From: Ischnura elegans
Lineage: Eukaryota > Arthropoda > Insecta > Odonata > Coenagrionidae
Assembly: GCF_921293095.1 (NCBI RefSeq)
Contig: NC_060252.1
Coordinates: forward strand, 81,736,866-81,800,865
Length of the DNA: 64,000 nucleotides
Reading direction: 5' to 3'
In this document: piece after piece, positions 1 through 13,000 of the stretch
Layout: every line of letters starts with the position of its first letter
How positions within the stretch are numbered: the stretch's first letter is position 1
Notes under the pieces: model-generated
What the model saw: only the letters and a program-made list of their open reading frames with translations
Databases searched by the model: none
What the model was told of the DNA's origin: nothing
Translations under genes and position numbers: made by a program

Positions 1-834
1 AAGATTTGGGAGCAGGTATTAGATACGTACGAAGGTGGAGAAGTGGGCTCCCTGCCTGATTGGTAGAGTACGTCAATTGATGTGCTCTGCGCTGAATATG
101 TTATTGATAAACCACTCACTGAGCAGAAAGTTTATTTAATTTATTAAAGTATTGCAATGGTCATGGTATGTACATGTAGCATTTTGCAAATTAGCCTGCC
201 GAGATTGGACCTCCGTCCTGAATTGTCATTAGGGATTACTCCTTCTTATTCTATCAATAAATCCTATCGGTTTTCCTCACCCCCCTTAGCTTGCTTATAG
301 TCTGCCTGGCGAGAGTTGTGCGATGAGAGGGCGAAAGGAGGGGCAGAGAAGATGTGCCAGCACGGTTTGCAGCCAATCGCGATACATTGTCACATGCATA
401 TGACGCATCGTAACAAGCCTGAACCACCAATGCAAGACCTTTCTTCAAATAACTAAAATAAGAATTCTTCCGTTGATCCTTCACGCTCATCATCCCTTCT
501 GGCTCATTTCTTCACGGAAGCCTTTGGTTTACAAGTGACGTTGGTACATATTTCCCTTTTTGACCTCGCAACCTCTCCTCCTACCCTGAACTAGACCCTT
601 CTGCTGGTCATCGGACAACTCTCAGCAGCCGGACTGTAAATGTCTTCCTTCATGCAAATGCCTCTATCTTTTCTCATCCTCCTTTGTTGTTGTGATGTTT
701 CTTTTCAATTCTGTATTTTTATGTGAATGTTACTTTGACAGCCTAATTGTTGTTTTGAATGAGTGACTTGTTCCGTACATGTTCACCGCATGTCTTATAA
801 AATATTATTATGTGTCATATTACTATGACTCCAG
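1..834. other. WDR19 intron sequence, no recognisable feature
   Basis: I see no coding exon or recognisable repeat here. A GT-containing donor-like site occurs near position 15, but nothing before it can be matched to the protein family. The stretch just before 835 supplies the splice acceptor (AG at 833-834) of the first visible WDR19 exon. Confidence 0.4.
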
Positions 835-1072
835 GGGCTGTTACTCAGAAGCTCTCTCCTTATATGAGCAATCTGCACAAGATGGTAAAATGAACCCAGA
901 ACTGAAAGCAACTTCTGAAGAAGATGAAAACCATTATCAGCAGTGCATTGGTGGGATTGCTAGATGCTCTATACGCTGTGGTGACATCAGGAAAGGTGTT
1001 TCCTTGGCTTCTGAAACAAATTCTCCTCCTCAATTGCGACGTGATTGTGCTGAGATTTTGGAAGGGCTAAAG
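835..1072 (+). CDS. WDR19: WDR19 exon (first in window)
   Basis: Codes for a TPR-like stretch beginning [12 protein letters not shown] and ending [12 protein letters not shown], followed by a GTGTGT donor at 1073. The acceptor is placed after the AG at 833-834; an alternative AG at 847-848 would shorten it by 14 bases. The family pattern ([10 protein letters not shown], then RDC..ILE.LK) supports the reading frame. Confidence 0.88.
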
Positions 1073-4000
1073 GTGTGTTGAAATGTCTTCAATTTTCTCA
1101 TATTATGTGCTTTTAATAGATATCCAAAATTAATTCCTTTTCATATTATACAGCTCTTAAGGCATTCCTGTTGAATGATTCATCTTGTGAATAATTAACA
1201 ATGGATTTTCATGTTATTTAGTCTTTTTTTATTTTAGTGTGGTCATCAGGAATGTATATTAGGGCGCGGCTAAATAAACAGTAAGTGTCGGAATTGAATC
1301 TTATTAGCACGGAAAAGTTGCCTTTTTGTCGCCATGATTACAAAGAAAAAATTTTTGAAATAGGACCATATTTTCTGCTAGTTCATCTTATTGAAATTTC
1401 AAAAAATCATAAAAATATCACTTTTTCGAGACTTTAAAAAATGATGTGCATTGATTATATTGTTCAAAATTGATATTATGTTCCTTCTGGTTATGGTTCT
1501 TGGTCGAAATAAATATCTAGTAACCATTTTTTTATCTTTATAAAATGTCAATCAAAATCAATTAGTTTACTAGGTGAAAAGTAGCTATTATTCCTTGCAA
1601 TTCGATTTTACTTTTTCGTGCGAAAAATCTACAGAGAAAAAATCATTCGCCTTGACCGGGATTCGAACCCGGATCCCTCGATTTCCGGCCGAGTGCTTTA
1701 GCCAGTTAAGCTACCGAGGCGTCATTCTTCCCTGTGGAAATTTGTGGACTATACCGGACATGGTGGTATGTGCATTGCGGGTGACTCCCGTAAAGTTATC
1801 ACCGTGGCTAGTCCCGGTATACTTAAATTCGTCAAGAGAGAACACCCCTTGTGTTCAAAGTTCGGACTTTACTCTCCGGCTGTGGCGCCATGCGCACGAT
1901 TTGGACTGCTTGTTGCATAATATGCTCGGCAGTCCATACCACCATGTCCGGTATAGTCCACAAATTTCCACAGGGAAGAATGACGCCTCGGTAGCTTAAC
2001 TGGCTAAAGCACTCGGCCGGAAATCGAGGGATCCGGGTTCGAATCCCGGTCAAGGCGAATGATTTTTTCTCTGTGGATTTTTCGCACAATTTGTGCATTG
2101 CGGGTGACTCCCGTAAAGTTATCACCATGGCTAGTCCCGGTATACTTAAATTACTTTTTCGTGTTTTTCGGCCTACCCTAATGTGCATACTTCTTTTTTA
2201 ATAATAATAATAATAATAATAATAACAGTTTTATTAGCCAAAAGAACCAATACAAGTAAGTAAATGGTATAGGCTTCGTCAAGTATAATACATAATTGGT
2301 ATTTTAGATAATGTTCACTCAAAAAAACAAAGACATCTTCCTAAAATAAAAAAGTTACATTACAAATTTCAAGCACACAATAGTGAAAGCTGAACAACAG
2401 CCATGTATACTTGAACACTTACTTCACAGCACAAAACCTTAAGCACAGGTATACAATTCTCATTTAATAGGTTAACACATCAAACTACATACTTTCTTTA
2501 CAATAGTTAATAAATTCATCAACACTATACAATGCCTTTCCAGTCAGGTATCTTTTCAGATTTACTTTAAAATTATTTACAGAAGACAAACTTCTCAATT
2601 CTTCTGGTAAAAGGTTATATAGTTTTGTACCCTTATGTAGAGGACCATTACTACTCCTTTTTGTTTTCCTGGGTAGCACATGTAAACAGTCTTTGGTTCT
2701 GGTCATATGTGAATGGAAGTCAGCATTTTTTGGGAGAGAATTTATACGTTTTTTTATGAATAGCATTAAGTTCAGAATATAAATGGATGTTAGAGTTAAA
2801 ATTTTGTGTGCCTCAAAGTGAGGTCGACAGGATTCTCTATATTTTAGGTTTAGCATAATTCTTACAGCTTTCTTTTGCATAGTGAATACCTCAGTGCTAT
2901 TGCAACTGTCACCCCAGAAAATAATGCCATAAGAGATTAAGGATTGAAAATTAGCATAGTACACATATTTTAAAACACTCAAAGAAACACTTGATCGTAA
3001 ATAGCGCAGTTGATACATAATATGTGACAGTTTGGTGGTTAAGATTTCGACATGTCTAGACCACTTCAAGGATTTGTCTAGTGTGATTCCAAGGAAAGAA
3101 ATATTATTTACATAAGTTATTTCAGAGTTGAATAGTTCCACTGTTGGTGGCGATTTACAATTTAAGTTCATACATACAGTTTTTTCTAGGTTAACTTTCC
3201 AACATACTATTTTTTAGCCACATTTGAATACTTTGAACTGTAGAGTTTACCTTAATCTGTAATTCTTGCGAATTTGGGGCTTGCAACAATATACTAGTGT
3301 CATCAGCGAATAAGATTGTTTTTGCTTCCTGGAGATATTCAGGAAGGTCGTTAATATACAAAGTGAACAATAACGGCCCTAGGATTGACCCTTGGGGTAC
3401 ACCATATTTGACTTCTTTCATAGTAGAGGAGCAATTATTTATATATTTTGTGTTTGAGTCCAAGTAAGAAATTTGGACAATTTGGTGTCTGTTTGTTAGG
3501 TAAGAATTTAACCAAGAATAAGCTACTCCTGTAATACCATAATTTGAGAGGCATTTCAACAATATGTCGTGGTTTACAGTATCAAATGCTTTTCTGAGAT
3601 CAATGAACAACCCCACAGTTTGGTTATTTTTGTCGAGAGCATCAGTTGCATCATTTAGAAATTCAAACAAAGCATCAGTTGTTGACTTATTTTGTCGGAA
3701 GCCAAATTGGTATTTGGATAAACTTGCATTTTTATCTAAAAAACTTAAAAGTCGATTGTACATGACTTTTTCGAAAATCTTTGAAAAACCTGAAAGTAAA
3801 CTTATGGGTCTGTAGTTATTACAATCCTTTTTGTCTCCTTTTTTAAAGAGGGGGTAGACTTTGCAAATCTTTAGCTGCTGAGGGAAAATACCTTCTGATA
3901 TTGATAAATTACACAAATAGGTGAGTGGGTTTACAATGAACGGGATAGAGTATTTAATAATCTTATCCGGGATGCCATCAAAGCCCGATGACATTTTGTT

Positions 4001-7000
4001 ATGGAGGGAGAGGCCAATTTGTAAAATTTCCCTTGGAGTGGCTGGGTAAATAAAAGGTGCATTCTTATTTTTAGATGCTGGTTGCTTGTAATAGGGATCT
4101 TTGGTAGCACGATTGCTGCTTAATGTTTTGAGTATTTTCTCAGGGGTTTCAATAAAGTGATCATTAAAAACATTTGCCACGGTTAATGGGTTTGTTATCA
4201 AAGTGCCAGAGTGTAGAACACTCAAGTCCTCAGGTAAAGAGGCAGTATTTTTGTTACTCTCTTTCTTAATAATCGACCAGGCAGCCTTTGTAGCATTCCC
4301 TGAGTTTTTTATCAATTTATCATTGTAAGTAGATTTTGCTCTATGGATTATTTTCTTGTATTGTTTGACAAAACATTTATAAGCAGTCCTGTTTAATGCT
4401 CAATTCAGAAACATATTTCTCTACTGTAGGTTTTTCCATGGCATATTAAAAGGCCATGAGTCCGTAGGACGTTATTATGTATATGTCTTATGATTTCATG
4501 GAGTACTTTTTATTGTGTTGTTACTTAGTGAAGTGTACAGTTAAGCTTCCTCTAATGCAGGGGTTACTTTCCTCAATCATCCCTGTGTAATGTATGCACA
4601 TGTAAGGGAATACTTATTAGCTCTATAGAAATTAGATTGTTCCATTCCTAGGTTTTAAGGAAACGCTCTTCTATTATATTTTCTCAATAGTATATTTTAT
4701 TTACCTATTTAAGAAACTTAATTCATGTACATTTCTGCTCACAGTGGTACCGGTAGGCACTAAAAAAGTGTTTACTAAATATTGATTATCCAATTATTTG
4801 TGTTTCTATTGTGAACAGAGTTTTGGTTGATGATGGTGTATCCAATGATCCTTCTGCTTTTGCTAGTGTTTATATACAACTCTCTCAAACTTTGTGTTGC
4901 TCCTCTTTTTAACCTATGCTGTTCTAATCTCTTTGCTGATTGGCTACTTCTCTTAGTACTCTTCTTCGTGCTTGATATAGAGGGTACCCCACCTCTTACT
5001 TCATGTTAGTGTGTGTTTTTGCAATTTTGATACCCTCCTGTATTAATTAGGGATAGTAGCGTTTCTCTTTCTGTAGTAGATAATTTCACCTCATTGAAGA
5101 GAATGTTGCAGCCAGGCCAAACAGGCTCCACTCGGGCAAAAAGGCTGGACTTTTTCTTTCTTTATTCTCTTGTGCTCTTGCAGACATTTTTTCAGTGATT
5201 TCCTAGTCTTTTCATAGTAAATGCTGCCTCACGAACAAAGTTCACAGAATATACTTTCCCTTAGGTCATTATTTTTTTTTTAATTCATTTAAAAAAAATG
5301 TTATCATGTGCTATTTTGTCCCTTAATCCTTGTCTGCAATTTTGATGACACAGGTAGTGGCAAAATGCTACTTTTCGTGAGTTCCAGTTATTATGTTAGG
5401 ATCCTATCCTATCTAGTAATGACACCGTCTGGGGCGGATCCAGGATTTCTTTCTGGTGGGCACAAGGATATCCCGTTATACAAAACAAACGTAATTATAA
5501 CGGGACTATATATACGTGCCTTCGTGCCCCCCTAGATCCGCCTATGGATACCGTGATGTACAGCTCAGCCTTTTAGCCATCATGACTCATGGGGCTACAA
5601 GTCATCTTTCTTCTCTGCCATGTAAGGGTGTGTCAACAAAGCCACTGCAAGTTAGGGTTTCCATTATGTGCTCCTCCGAAGTTAAGGAATCCATGCCCAA
5701 GATATCAAAGAAGATTACAAAATAACCTGATTGGATTATTGCTGTATTGAATTTTATTAGTCTAAATTTAACATATGTATTTCATTGTCTTTGATTGTCA
5801 GACGTTAGTTGTTGTTTCCTGTATGTGAGTTTCCTAATTTCTTTACCATCATGATTCGATTTGATAATCAAATTGGATTTTTAATTTTTAACAGCAATAT
5901 CCTGATGCTGCAGTTCTCTATGAAACAGGAGAATATTATGAGAAAGCTGCTTCACTTTACATAAAATTAAAAAATTGGAAAAAGGTTGGAGCTTTGTTGC
6001 CAAATATTTCCCGGTCAAAAATTCACATCCAATATGCAAAGGTATGTTTATGAATATTGCATTTGTTTTGCTAGTAATGATCTTGAAAGTACATCAGTCC
6101 TGAATATAAAATGTATTTTGAGTGGATGGCCAGTTATTAATGATTTTTGGTGGTATGGCATAAAAATAATGTGACTAATATTAGATGCAATTGATTTTTA
6201 GCATAAAGTATGAGTATAAAAATGTGATGCAAGTTTTTCTGATCATCATAGTGTCATTTTATTTACTTTTGAAAAGTGTAATACCCATGTTTTAATCAAG
6301 GATTTGGACCAGTGCACAGTTGTAATTGTTCACTTTTATATACTTAGTCAATACATACATAGTTGGCAAATATATGTAGGAGAAATAAATAAAGATAGTA
6401 TAGTCAAGAAATGGTAATGTTATACATAAACCTATTTCGGGATTGGAAGGTATTAAACATGCAAATTGGATTGAAACCGAGATTAAAACTACGGAAGTAC
6501 TTGGAAAATGGTCGCATTCTATCTGTATATCAACTATGTCTTGCATCCTCAATTACCATGGAAAGTTAGCGCTAGTCTATTGTTCCCTAAAGGCCTGTTT
6601 ACACGATACATTAACACTTACGAGTTAATGTACGTTTGCGTGAATGATTTTTGTGGACCGGAACGGAACATGTACGAATGCATGAACCAAATTAGAACAG
6701 GTTCTATTTTCTGTGCATGCATTCGCACAAGTTGGGTGGTTACACGGTGCATTTTGGGCGTTCATACATTTAGACATTAACCCGTACGTGTTAATGTACC
6801 GTGTAAACAGGGCTTTAGAACAGGTTCTATTTTCTGTGCATACATTCGCACAAGTTGGGTGGTTACACGGTGCATTTTGGGCGTTCATACATTTAGACAT
6901 TAACCCGTACGTGTTAATGTACCGTGTAAACAGGGCTTTAGGTAACTTTATTTTGGTTGTGTTTTTTCAAGAGGAGGAGAGAGATGAACCCTAACTTTAA

Positions 7001-10000
7001 CAGTGCATTGACTTGTTCCAAGTGTTCATCATTTAATGGTGATTAGATGCATGATAGAAATTTTTAAAAATTTTCAATTTCACGAATTTTAAAATTAATT
7101 TTGTTGTGATTGATTAATGCTAAGTAAGAGCCATACGGGGCTTCAGTGATTTACAGGAATGTGGAAATAATGTATGAAAACTTTTGAATGTTTTTTAGGA
7201 AAGGCAAATTAGCAGATTGATTTTCTATAGAAGTATGGTATTGTTAATTTCGATTATTGTTACCCATGTCTGGTCATCCAGAGTATTTGTAGGATCAAAA
7301 AATTGACAAATAAACTTAATAGCAAGGTGAAAAGAGAGGTGGCGAAGAAAAAAATATTTGATACAGAGACAGAATGGAATTGACACTCATGGTTGAGCAA
7401 TAGGGTGGTTCCTATTATTTTTTTATTGCCTAAAAATAAAGGTTATTACTCCTGGAGTACATATTTCACGCTTTTAGAATTTTAAATGATGATATCTATT
7501 TTTCACGATTAAATGAAAAGTGAAAAATTTCAAGCACACGAAAATGCGATGGCTAAGTATGAATGCTGGGAAAAGCCTGTGTGACATTTGGCTGCTGCTG
7601 AGTGAGGCCACCTGGGTGCGAGGCTATGAGCACCACTACGATGCAGGCTGCTAGCAGGTAGCACTTGGCTTAAATAAGGATTATTAATACCCTATCAAAC
7701 GAAGGAAACTTTCTGACCATAGTCAATTTTAATAGGCGCCCTGAGCTCTGTGCCTCATTCATGCATTGGTAATCTCAGACGATCTTAAACTCCTAACATT
7801 TCGTACAGAATCCAGGTCCTCGTGACTTCACGTGGAGTGGCATCGCATGGGCACCAATCTGGCCTTTTTCAAATGAGGCTAAAATTGACCATTAACATTA
7901 GTATAAACTGGGATTTCTAAAACCAAATAATCAATATATTATGAATACACTAATGGTGGGTAACGAATCGCAATCAATGCCTTTCGTTTTCTTTGATGAA
8001 GGAAACTACCCTATTAGCGTTGGCTCAATTGATACCTGACAAAATGATGAAACTCAGTTTAAATTTAGGTTATATTATGGAATACAGGAATGTATAATTG
8101 CTGAGCCAATAAATTTCATTAAATATTATTAACTATTACATGTCATGTATATTAGCTCTGTGGTAAGGAATCCTGCTATTTGCTATCAGTCTCATTAGTC
8201 ATTACTTATCGGTCATACCTCTACTTTTATCTGAAGTATATAATTCTTGTATTATTGAGAAATTATAGATTTAGGTTTAATTTAAATTTGATGTATTTTA
8301 TGTTTGAGATATTTGATCAATGGATAAGAGGCAAGAAGTAATTAACTCATGTCAAGCATTGATTCTTGCTAGTTACACACTTCCTTATGCTCAAATTTCA
8401 GGCAAAAGAAGCTGAAAAACAGTACAAGGATGCATGTTTAGCCTATGAGACTGCTAAGGATTATGAAAATGTTATTCGAATCAGCCTAGATTATCTCAGT
8501 GATCCAGATACTGCTATACAAAAAGTTAAGATGACCAACAGTACGGAAGGAGCTAAAATGGTGGCAAGGTATTTATTTACAAATGCAGTCACACTCACCA
8601 TTAAATTGATAATAATGGCAGGGTCTTATGTGTATCTTAATCCATGTTTTATGCTGATCACTATGTTCATTTGTTAATTTTTCCCCACTTTCAAAATTTA
8701 CACTCATTGAATTTTCTTAGCTATTATTATTTAGGGTGTGTACCATATCAAAGCCATAGCTAGAAGATAGGTCAAGGATGTCAAACTCTCTGAAATTTTT
8801 TGGATGCATTCTCTTTAGCATATGCCCCCAAAATTAACCCATGTAAACTCCCAACATTTTTTCTAACTTTGGCCTTGTGCCATACTTTTTAATAATCTAT
8901 CCTCTGGGTGTGTAGCCATAATCATCTTTATTAAATTGTTATTTGCCTATGAAGGTCACTTGTGTCATCTGATGTTGACACAATCAAACAGCTCTTATTG
9001 CAAGCCTTTTTAATTAATGGCAGCATTACTAAAAAAGAAATTCTGCAGGTAAGAGGGGAATTTATGACTCATTCATCTGTGTTCCCTGAGGGCCATGATG
9101 CCATTATATTTAAATTGATGGCCCTGGACATCAAAATCACCATGATAATGCAGATGCAATGGGACTATACGGGATACGTTATTGCTTATGGAATATCCCC
9201 CTTTTTACTACATTTTATTTTGTCATTTCCTTGTCTGTCTGTTTGTCCTTCAAGGCAAAATTTTGAAACTCAACTTTACCCCACTTCAGGATTAGCTATT
9301 GACTTCTAATTTTCCTTGAGGATCAGAACCAGATTATAATGCATTTTTACACTATTTCTAGTCCTTTTGAGGTAGTGTGTGCCACCAACTAGCATTACAA
9401 ATTGACTATTAACATTTGTTTTAATTGCTCAGCACCAGCATAAATTTTAACAATTTGTGATAATTCCAATTCTTTCTATTTGGTGCTGAGCGAATGTAAG
9501 CTATCAAGTTTAGTAGGAATTCAGTAAAACCTCTAATTTACGAAAACTACGAAAAACAATCACTTCACTGTTGGTGGTTTCATTGTATGGAGGTGATGTG
9601 TGGGTTGCGTCTTTGAAGGGGCATCCAAGTATTTCGACTGGTATATGATGCAAGTTAAGTAATTTCTCGATCTTTTCTTATTCAGCATATAAACTTTTCA
9701 TGAAGGTATTATATAAAATTGCCATTATTTACTATCACGTGCCATAACTGTCATCTCTCCAGTTTGAATTTGTGTACATATTTCCATTGAGATGATTACT
9801 TTCCTCATTGATTCAGCTCTATGCCTCATTGCTTACTTTAGTTACTGTCTAAAATTTAAGGACCACCAAAATTAATGTATGAGGATTATGTATTGTAAAG
9901 GGCTCTGTAATTTTGCTGAATTGCTGATTTTATTTTTGGAGTGTAGTAATTTAAGTCTTTAATCATTGATTACATCATGCCGGTGGCTCTCTGCAGAAAT

Positions 10001-13000
10001 TTTGCGCCAAAAAGCTCAGTTATTGATGAAATGAAATGATTTTTTGTAATCCCATAGAAATAGTTGTACATCTCAATGTTTAAGCCTGCTAATCAGAAGA
10101 TATTCATAGCATGGCGATGGAAGTTTGGTGGGGCCAGTTGGTTACTCCAAGTATAATTGTGGTTGTAGAGAATTCACTCAGGTCACAATGGCAATCGTAT
10201 ATGATGATGCCTTTATAGAAGATAAACACAATAGGCATCCTGTTGGTACACTGGTTCTCAGGTACCATTATAAAGTACCATCATCGAGCTTACCCAGTAA
10301 TATTTTTAATCTACAACTCAAAGTCATTCATCCAGTATTTACCTCTGCACACTTGAAGCTAATTTTCCTAGAGGTTTACCCTTCCTCAGTCAAACTGTGC
10401 TGATTTAAAAATGTACTCCATTTGCAGGTTAAACTATTAAACTGGAATAATTAGATGCTAAAGGACAATCACAGGAGTTAAAAATGTCTTACGATATCAG
10501 TACAGAGAAATATAAGAAAAAAAACTGATTCCCCTCCTTTTTGTGTCTTGCACGACTCTGCAGAAGCCCCTTTTTGCACCCAGCAAACAAGCAACGATCA
10601 CAATTCTGAACATTAAAGCTGAATGGGTAATGTTGCATGCTGGTAAATTGGAATGAGGACGTTTTGGCTTTGACCCTGCCAGAAATATTATGTGTACACG
10701 CTCAAATGAGTAAACAGAAGGAGTGAGTTGCCAACTCACCCTTCTCCAACATTCCGTACCAAAATGACATTGAGGCTGAAAAAAAACTTTTAAATAAAAG
10801 CTTTATATTGCTAATTGTTTTTGTGCAGTATTTACTGAGAACTTCTTCATCAGCTTTCATGATGATATCATTCTAATATCATAAATTTTTCAAGAGGAGT
10901 GCAAATGAAAAACACACCATAATGTTTCAAACTACATATATCTATTTTAGGTTTTTCCAGAAATTAAATGACTATGGTTCTGCCATTCAATTCCTTGTGA
11001 TGTCTGGGAAATTGGATGAAGCTTTCAAAATGGCCAAAGCCCATGACCGAATGGAATTATATGCCCAACTTCTTGATGGAGCCAAATCTATTGTTGGGGA
11101 CCAGTCTCCAGGCGTGGAGGATTATCATAATGTGGCGTTGCACTTCGAAAATCAGAAAAGTAGTCTTTTAGCTGGGAAATATTATTTCAAAGCAAAGGAT
11201 TATGCCAAAGTGAGTATGTACTAAATTGCTAGTTATATCTGTGAGCAGATTTTAATATTTTTTTAATTTTATAGTTTAAAATATTTAAAAAAGGCAGTGA
11301 TTTATAATTTGGTATAAGTCAGGAATAAGTTCTTTTCACTCTTCCATTGATGAACTATGTACTTCTGTCTTTTCAACCCAAATAAACTATGGTAGATCAA
11401 AATGTAAATATGATAAAATCAGTGTTAAAGTTAAGCAGACAAATACTTCCCCCTGGACCTGTCTTTTATTTTACTCTGAGTTTAAGTACAGTAAAACCTC
11501 TTTACATCGTAATGGAGGGGACCAAAATTTGGGCATTTTGATGTATGGAGGTTCACTATAGAGAGGTTTTAGTGATAGGCGCCATTTTATTGATAAACCA
11601 TAATATTAATATATTTAAACATTCATGCATGCATTAGTGAACATATATTTACAATTTAATGATTACACAAAGGTAAAAGTAACTTGTTCAAGAGGGCTTT
11701 TTAGGAAAGAAATTAGTTATTGGGTTTGCTTAAACCTTTTTAAAACTCTTTCGATATAATGTTTTTAATTCTGTTGAATACAATCATATTATGATCGCAT
11801 TCCTCCATGCTTAATAAAAACCATTTAGTTATGTTCAATAAATCCTCAACCTCTGTTTTGGTGGGAACTGTAACTGATTCCTCATTACCAACATCTTCCT
11901 CTAAATCCATCTCTTCCTGTATCCTGCAAGATTTATAAATCTCCTTCACCACTATCTTCCAACTCATGTGGGGAACATATGAATAAATCATTATCAACAT
12001 TTACAAAGTCTTCAAATGTTGAATTTGTGTAAACTATTTTGTTGATTTTATCGTACTCTGTAGGTTCATTCTCAAATACATATCTCACTTTCCTCCTGTT
12101 TGCTACCACCCGTAATCCCAGCCTTGATGAAGCATTTCTCAAAAATTGAGGAAAGGCACAGCCTTTCCTGGTCTGAAGGATGTTCCATGAGCACTTTTAA
12201 TGTCGTTTTCACTATTCACTCTCCACAAAAAATAAATCACTAGCTGTTTTCGATAATGCCTTTTGACCAAAGAAATAATTCCCAGGTCTAAGGGTCGTAA
12301 TTTACTAGTAGTGTTTGGAGGGAAGTACACAACTTTTATATTTCTGAACATAATTCCTTCATCCTCTTATTTCACTGCCTGCGTTTTTTATTTGTGCAGC
12401 CTAGATATACAGTTTCTACTGTTTTTCCTCGGTTGTTTAAAATAGATGGTATTCCAAAGGTCACTGCTACATCTTTCTTCTGCCTGCCCTTGTCGATGGC
12501 TTGGAAAATTCCTCGGAATGTGGTTATGTCAAGCAGCCGCCTTATTTTATTTGTCGAATCCATCATCAACTTATAATTAATTAAGTAATTTTCGTATGTT
12601 TTCATATTTTATGGCAAATAATTGAAAATACTCCTTATAATATATTTTAGAAAATTGATTTATCATTCTTATAGCGTATGACTTGTTAAAGATTATAAAA
12701 AATAAATAAACACGTGACTATTGCAAATAATTAACAAGAAATTGGGCGTAATTTTGAAAATTTCGTTGAATTCTCTTTCTCTAAAATACAATGCTCGTAG
12801 ATCTCCGTAGAAAAACTGTTGAGGGCACAAAGAAACGCTAGGTCTGCAAAACTACGTTATTTCCTAGTGAGAATGCTGGGCGAACTACTTCAGAATGCGG
12901 CGGCGACGACGGTAAAAAATTTCATTACTCTACCGCGTATCAACTAATTAGCTGTCCCCTTCGCCTAACATTGTCGCGCATGGAGTGATGTCGTCAGTAT

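Larger units (their letters stand above)
1621..2150. mobile_element. Foldback element carrying two head-to-head tRNA-like units
   Basis: Arms 1618-1770 and 1935-2087 (153 bases each) are reverse complements with very few mismatches and no length change. Each contains a complete tRNA-like cloverleaf. A 59-bp segment (1771-1829) recurs directly at 2094-2152 after the right arm. The whole is flanked by the 13-bp direct repeat TTACTTTTTCGTG. No open frame explains it; open frames over it on both strands are mirror images caused by the inverted arms. It looks like a tRNA-derived SINE or MITE that duplicated as an inverted dimer. The equal arm lengths imply a recent event or gene conversion. Confidence 0.75.
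2199..4410 (-). mobile_element. 5'-truncated non-LTR retrotransposon (LINE)
   Basis: The minus strand carries a reverse transcriptase and its C-terminal tail, then a 3' untranslated stretch ending in (TTA)n. No endonuclease domain is found upstream of about 4410, so the copy is 5'-truncated, the usual outcome of target-primed reverse transcription. It lies antisense in the WDR19 intron after exon 835-1072. The clade is probably Jockey/CR1-like; I cannot place it further. Confidence 0.9.

Noticed and set aside
1985..2057. A functional tRNA-Ser(GGA) gene
   Set aside because: Base 33 is C rather than U, there is no long variable arm, an acceptor mismatch is present, and the unit is part of a mobile foldback.
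1574..2188. Overlapping open frames of 118-141 codons on both strands with a shared peptide ([20 protein letters not shown])
   Set aside because: They are the two mirror readings of the tRNA-containing inverted arms; the peptide is just translated tRNA sequence.
6625..6994. Repetitive 91-93 codon frames on both strands
   Set aside because: They translate the 123-bp tandem repeat of a MITE.
8962..9309. A 115-codon frame as part of WDR19
   Set aside because: Exons 8402-8568 and 10951-11209 join in phase to give the conserved GAKMVARFF, leaving no room for it.
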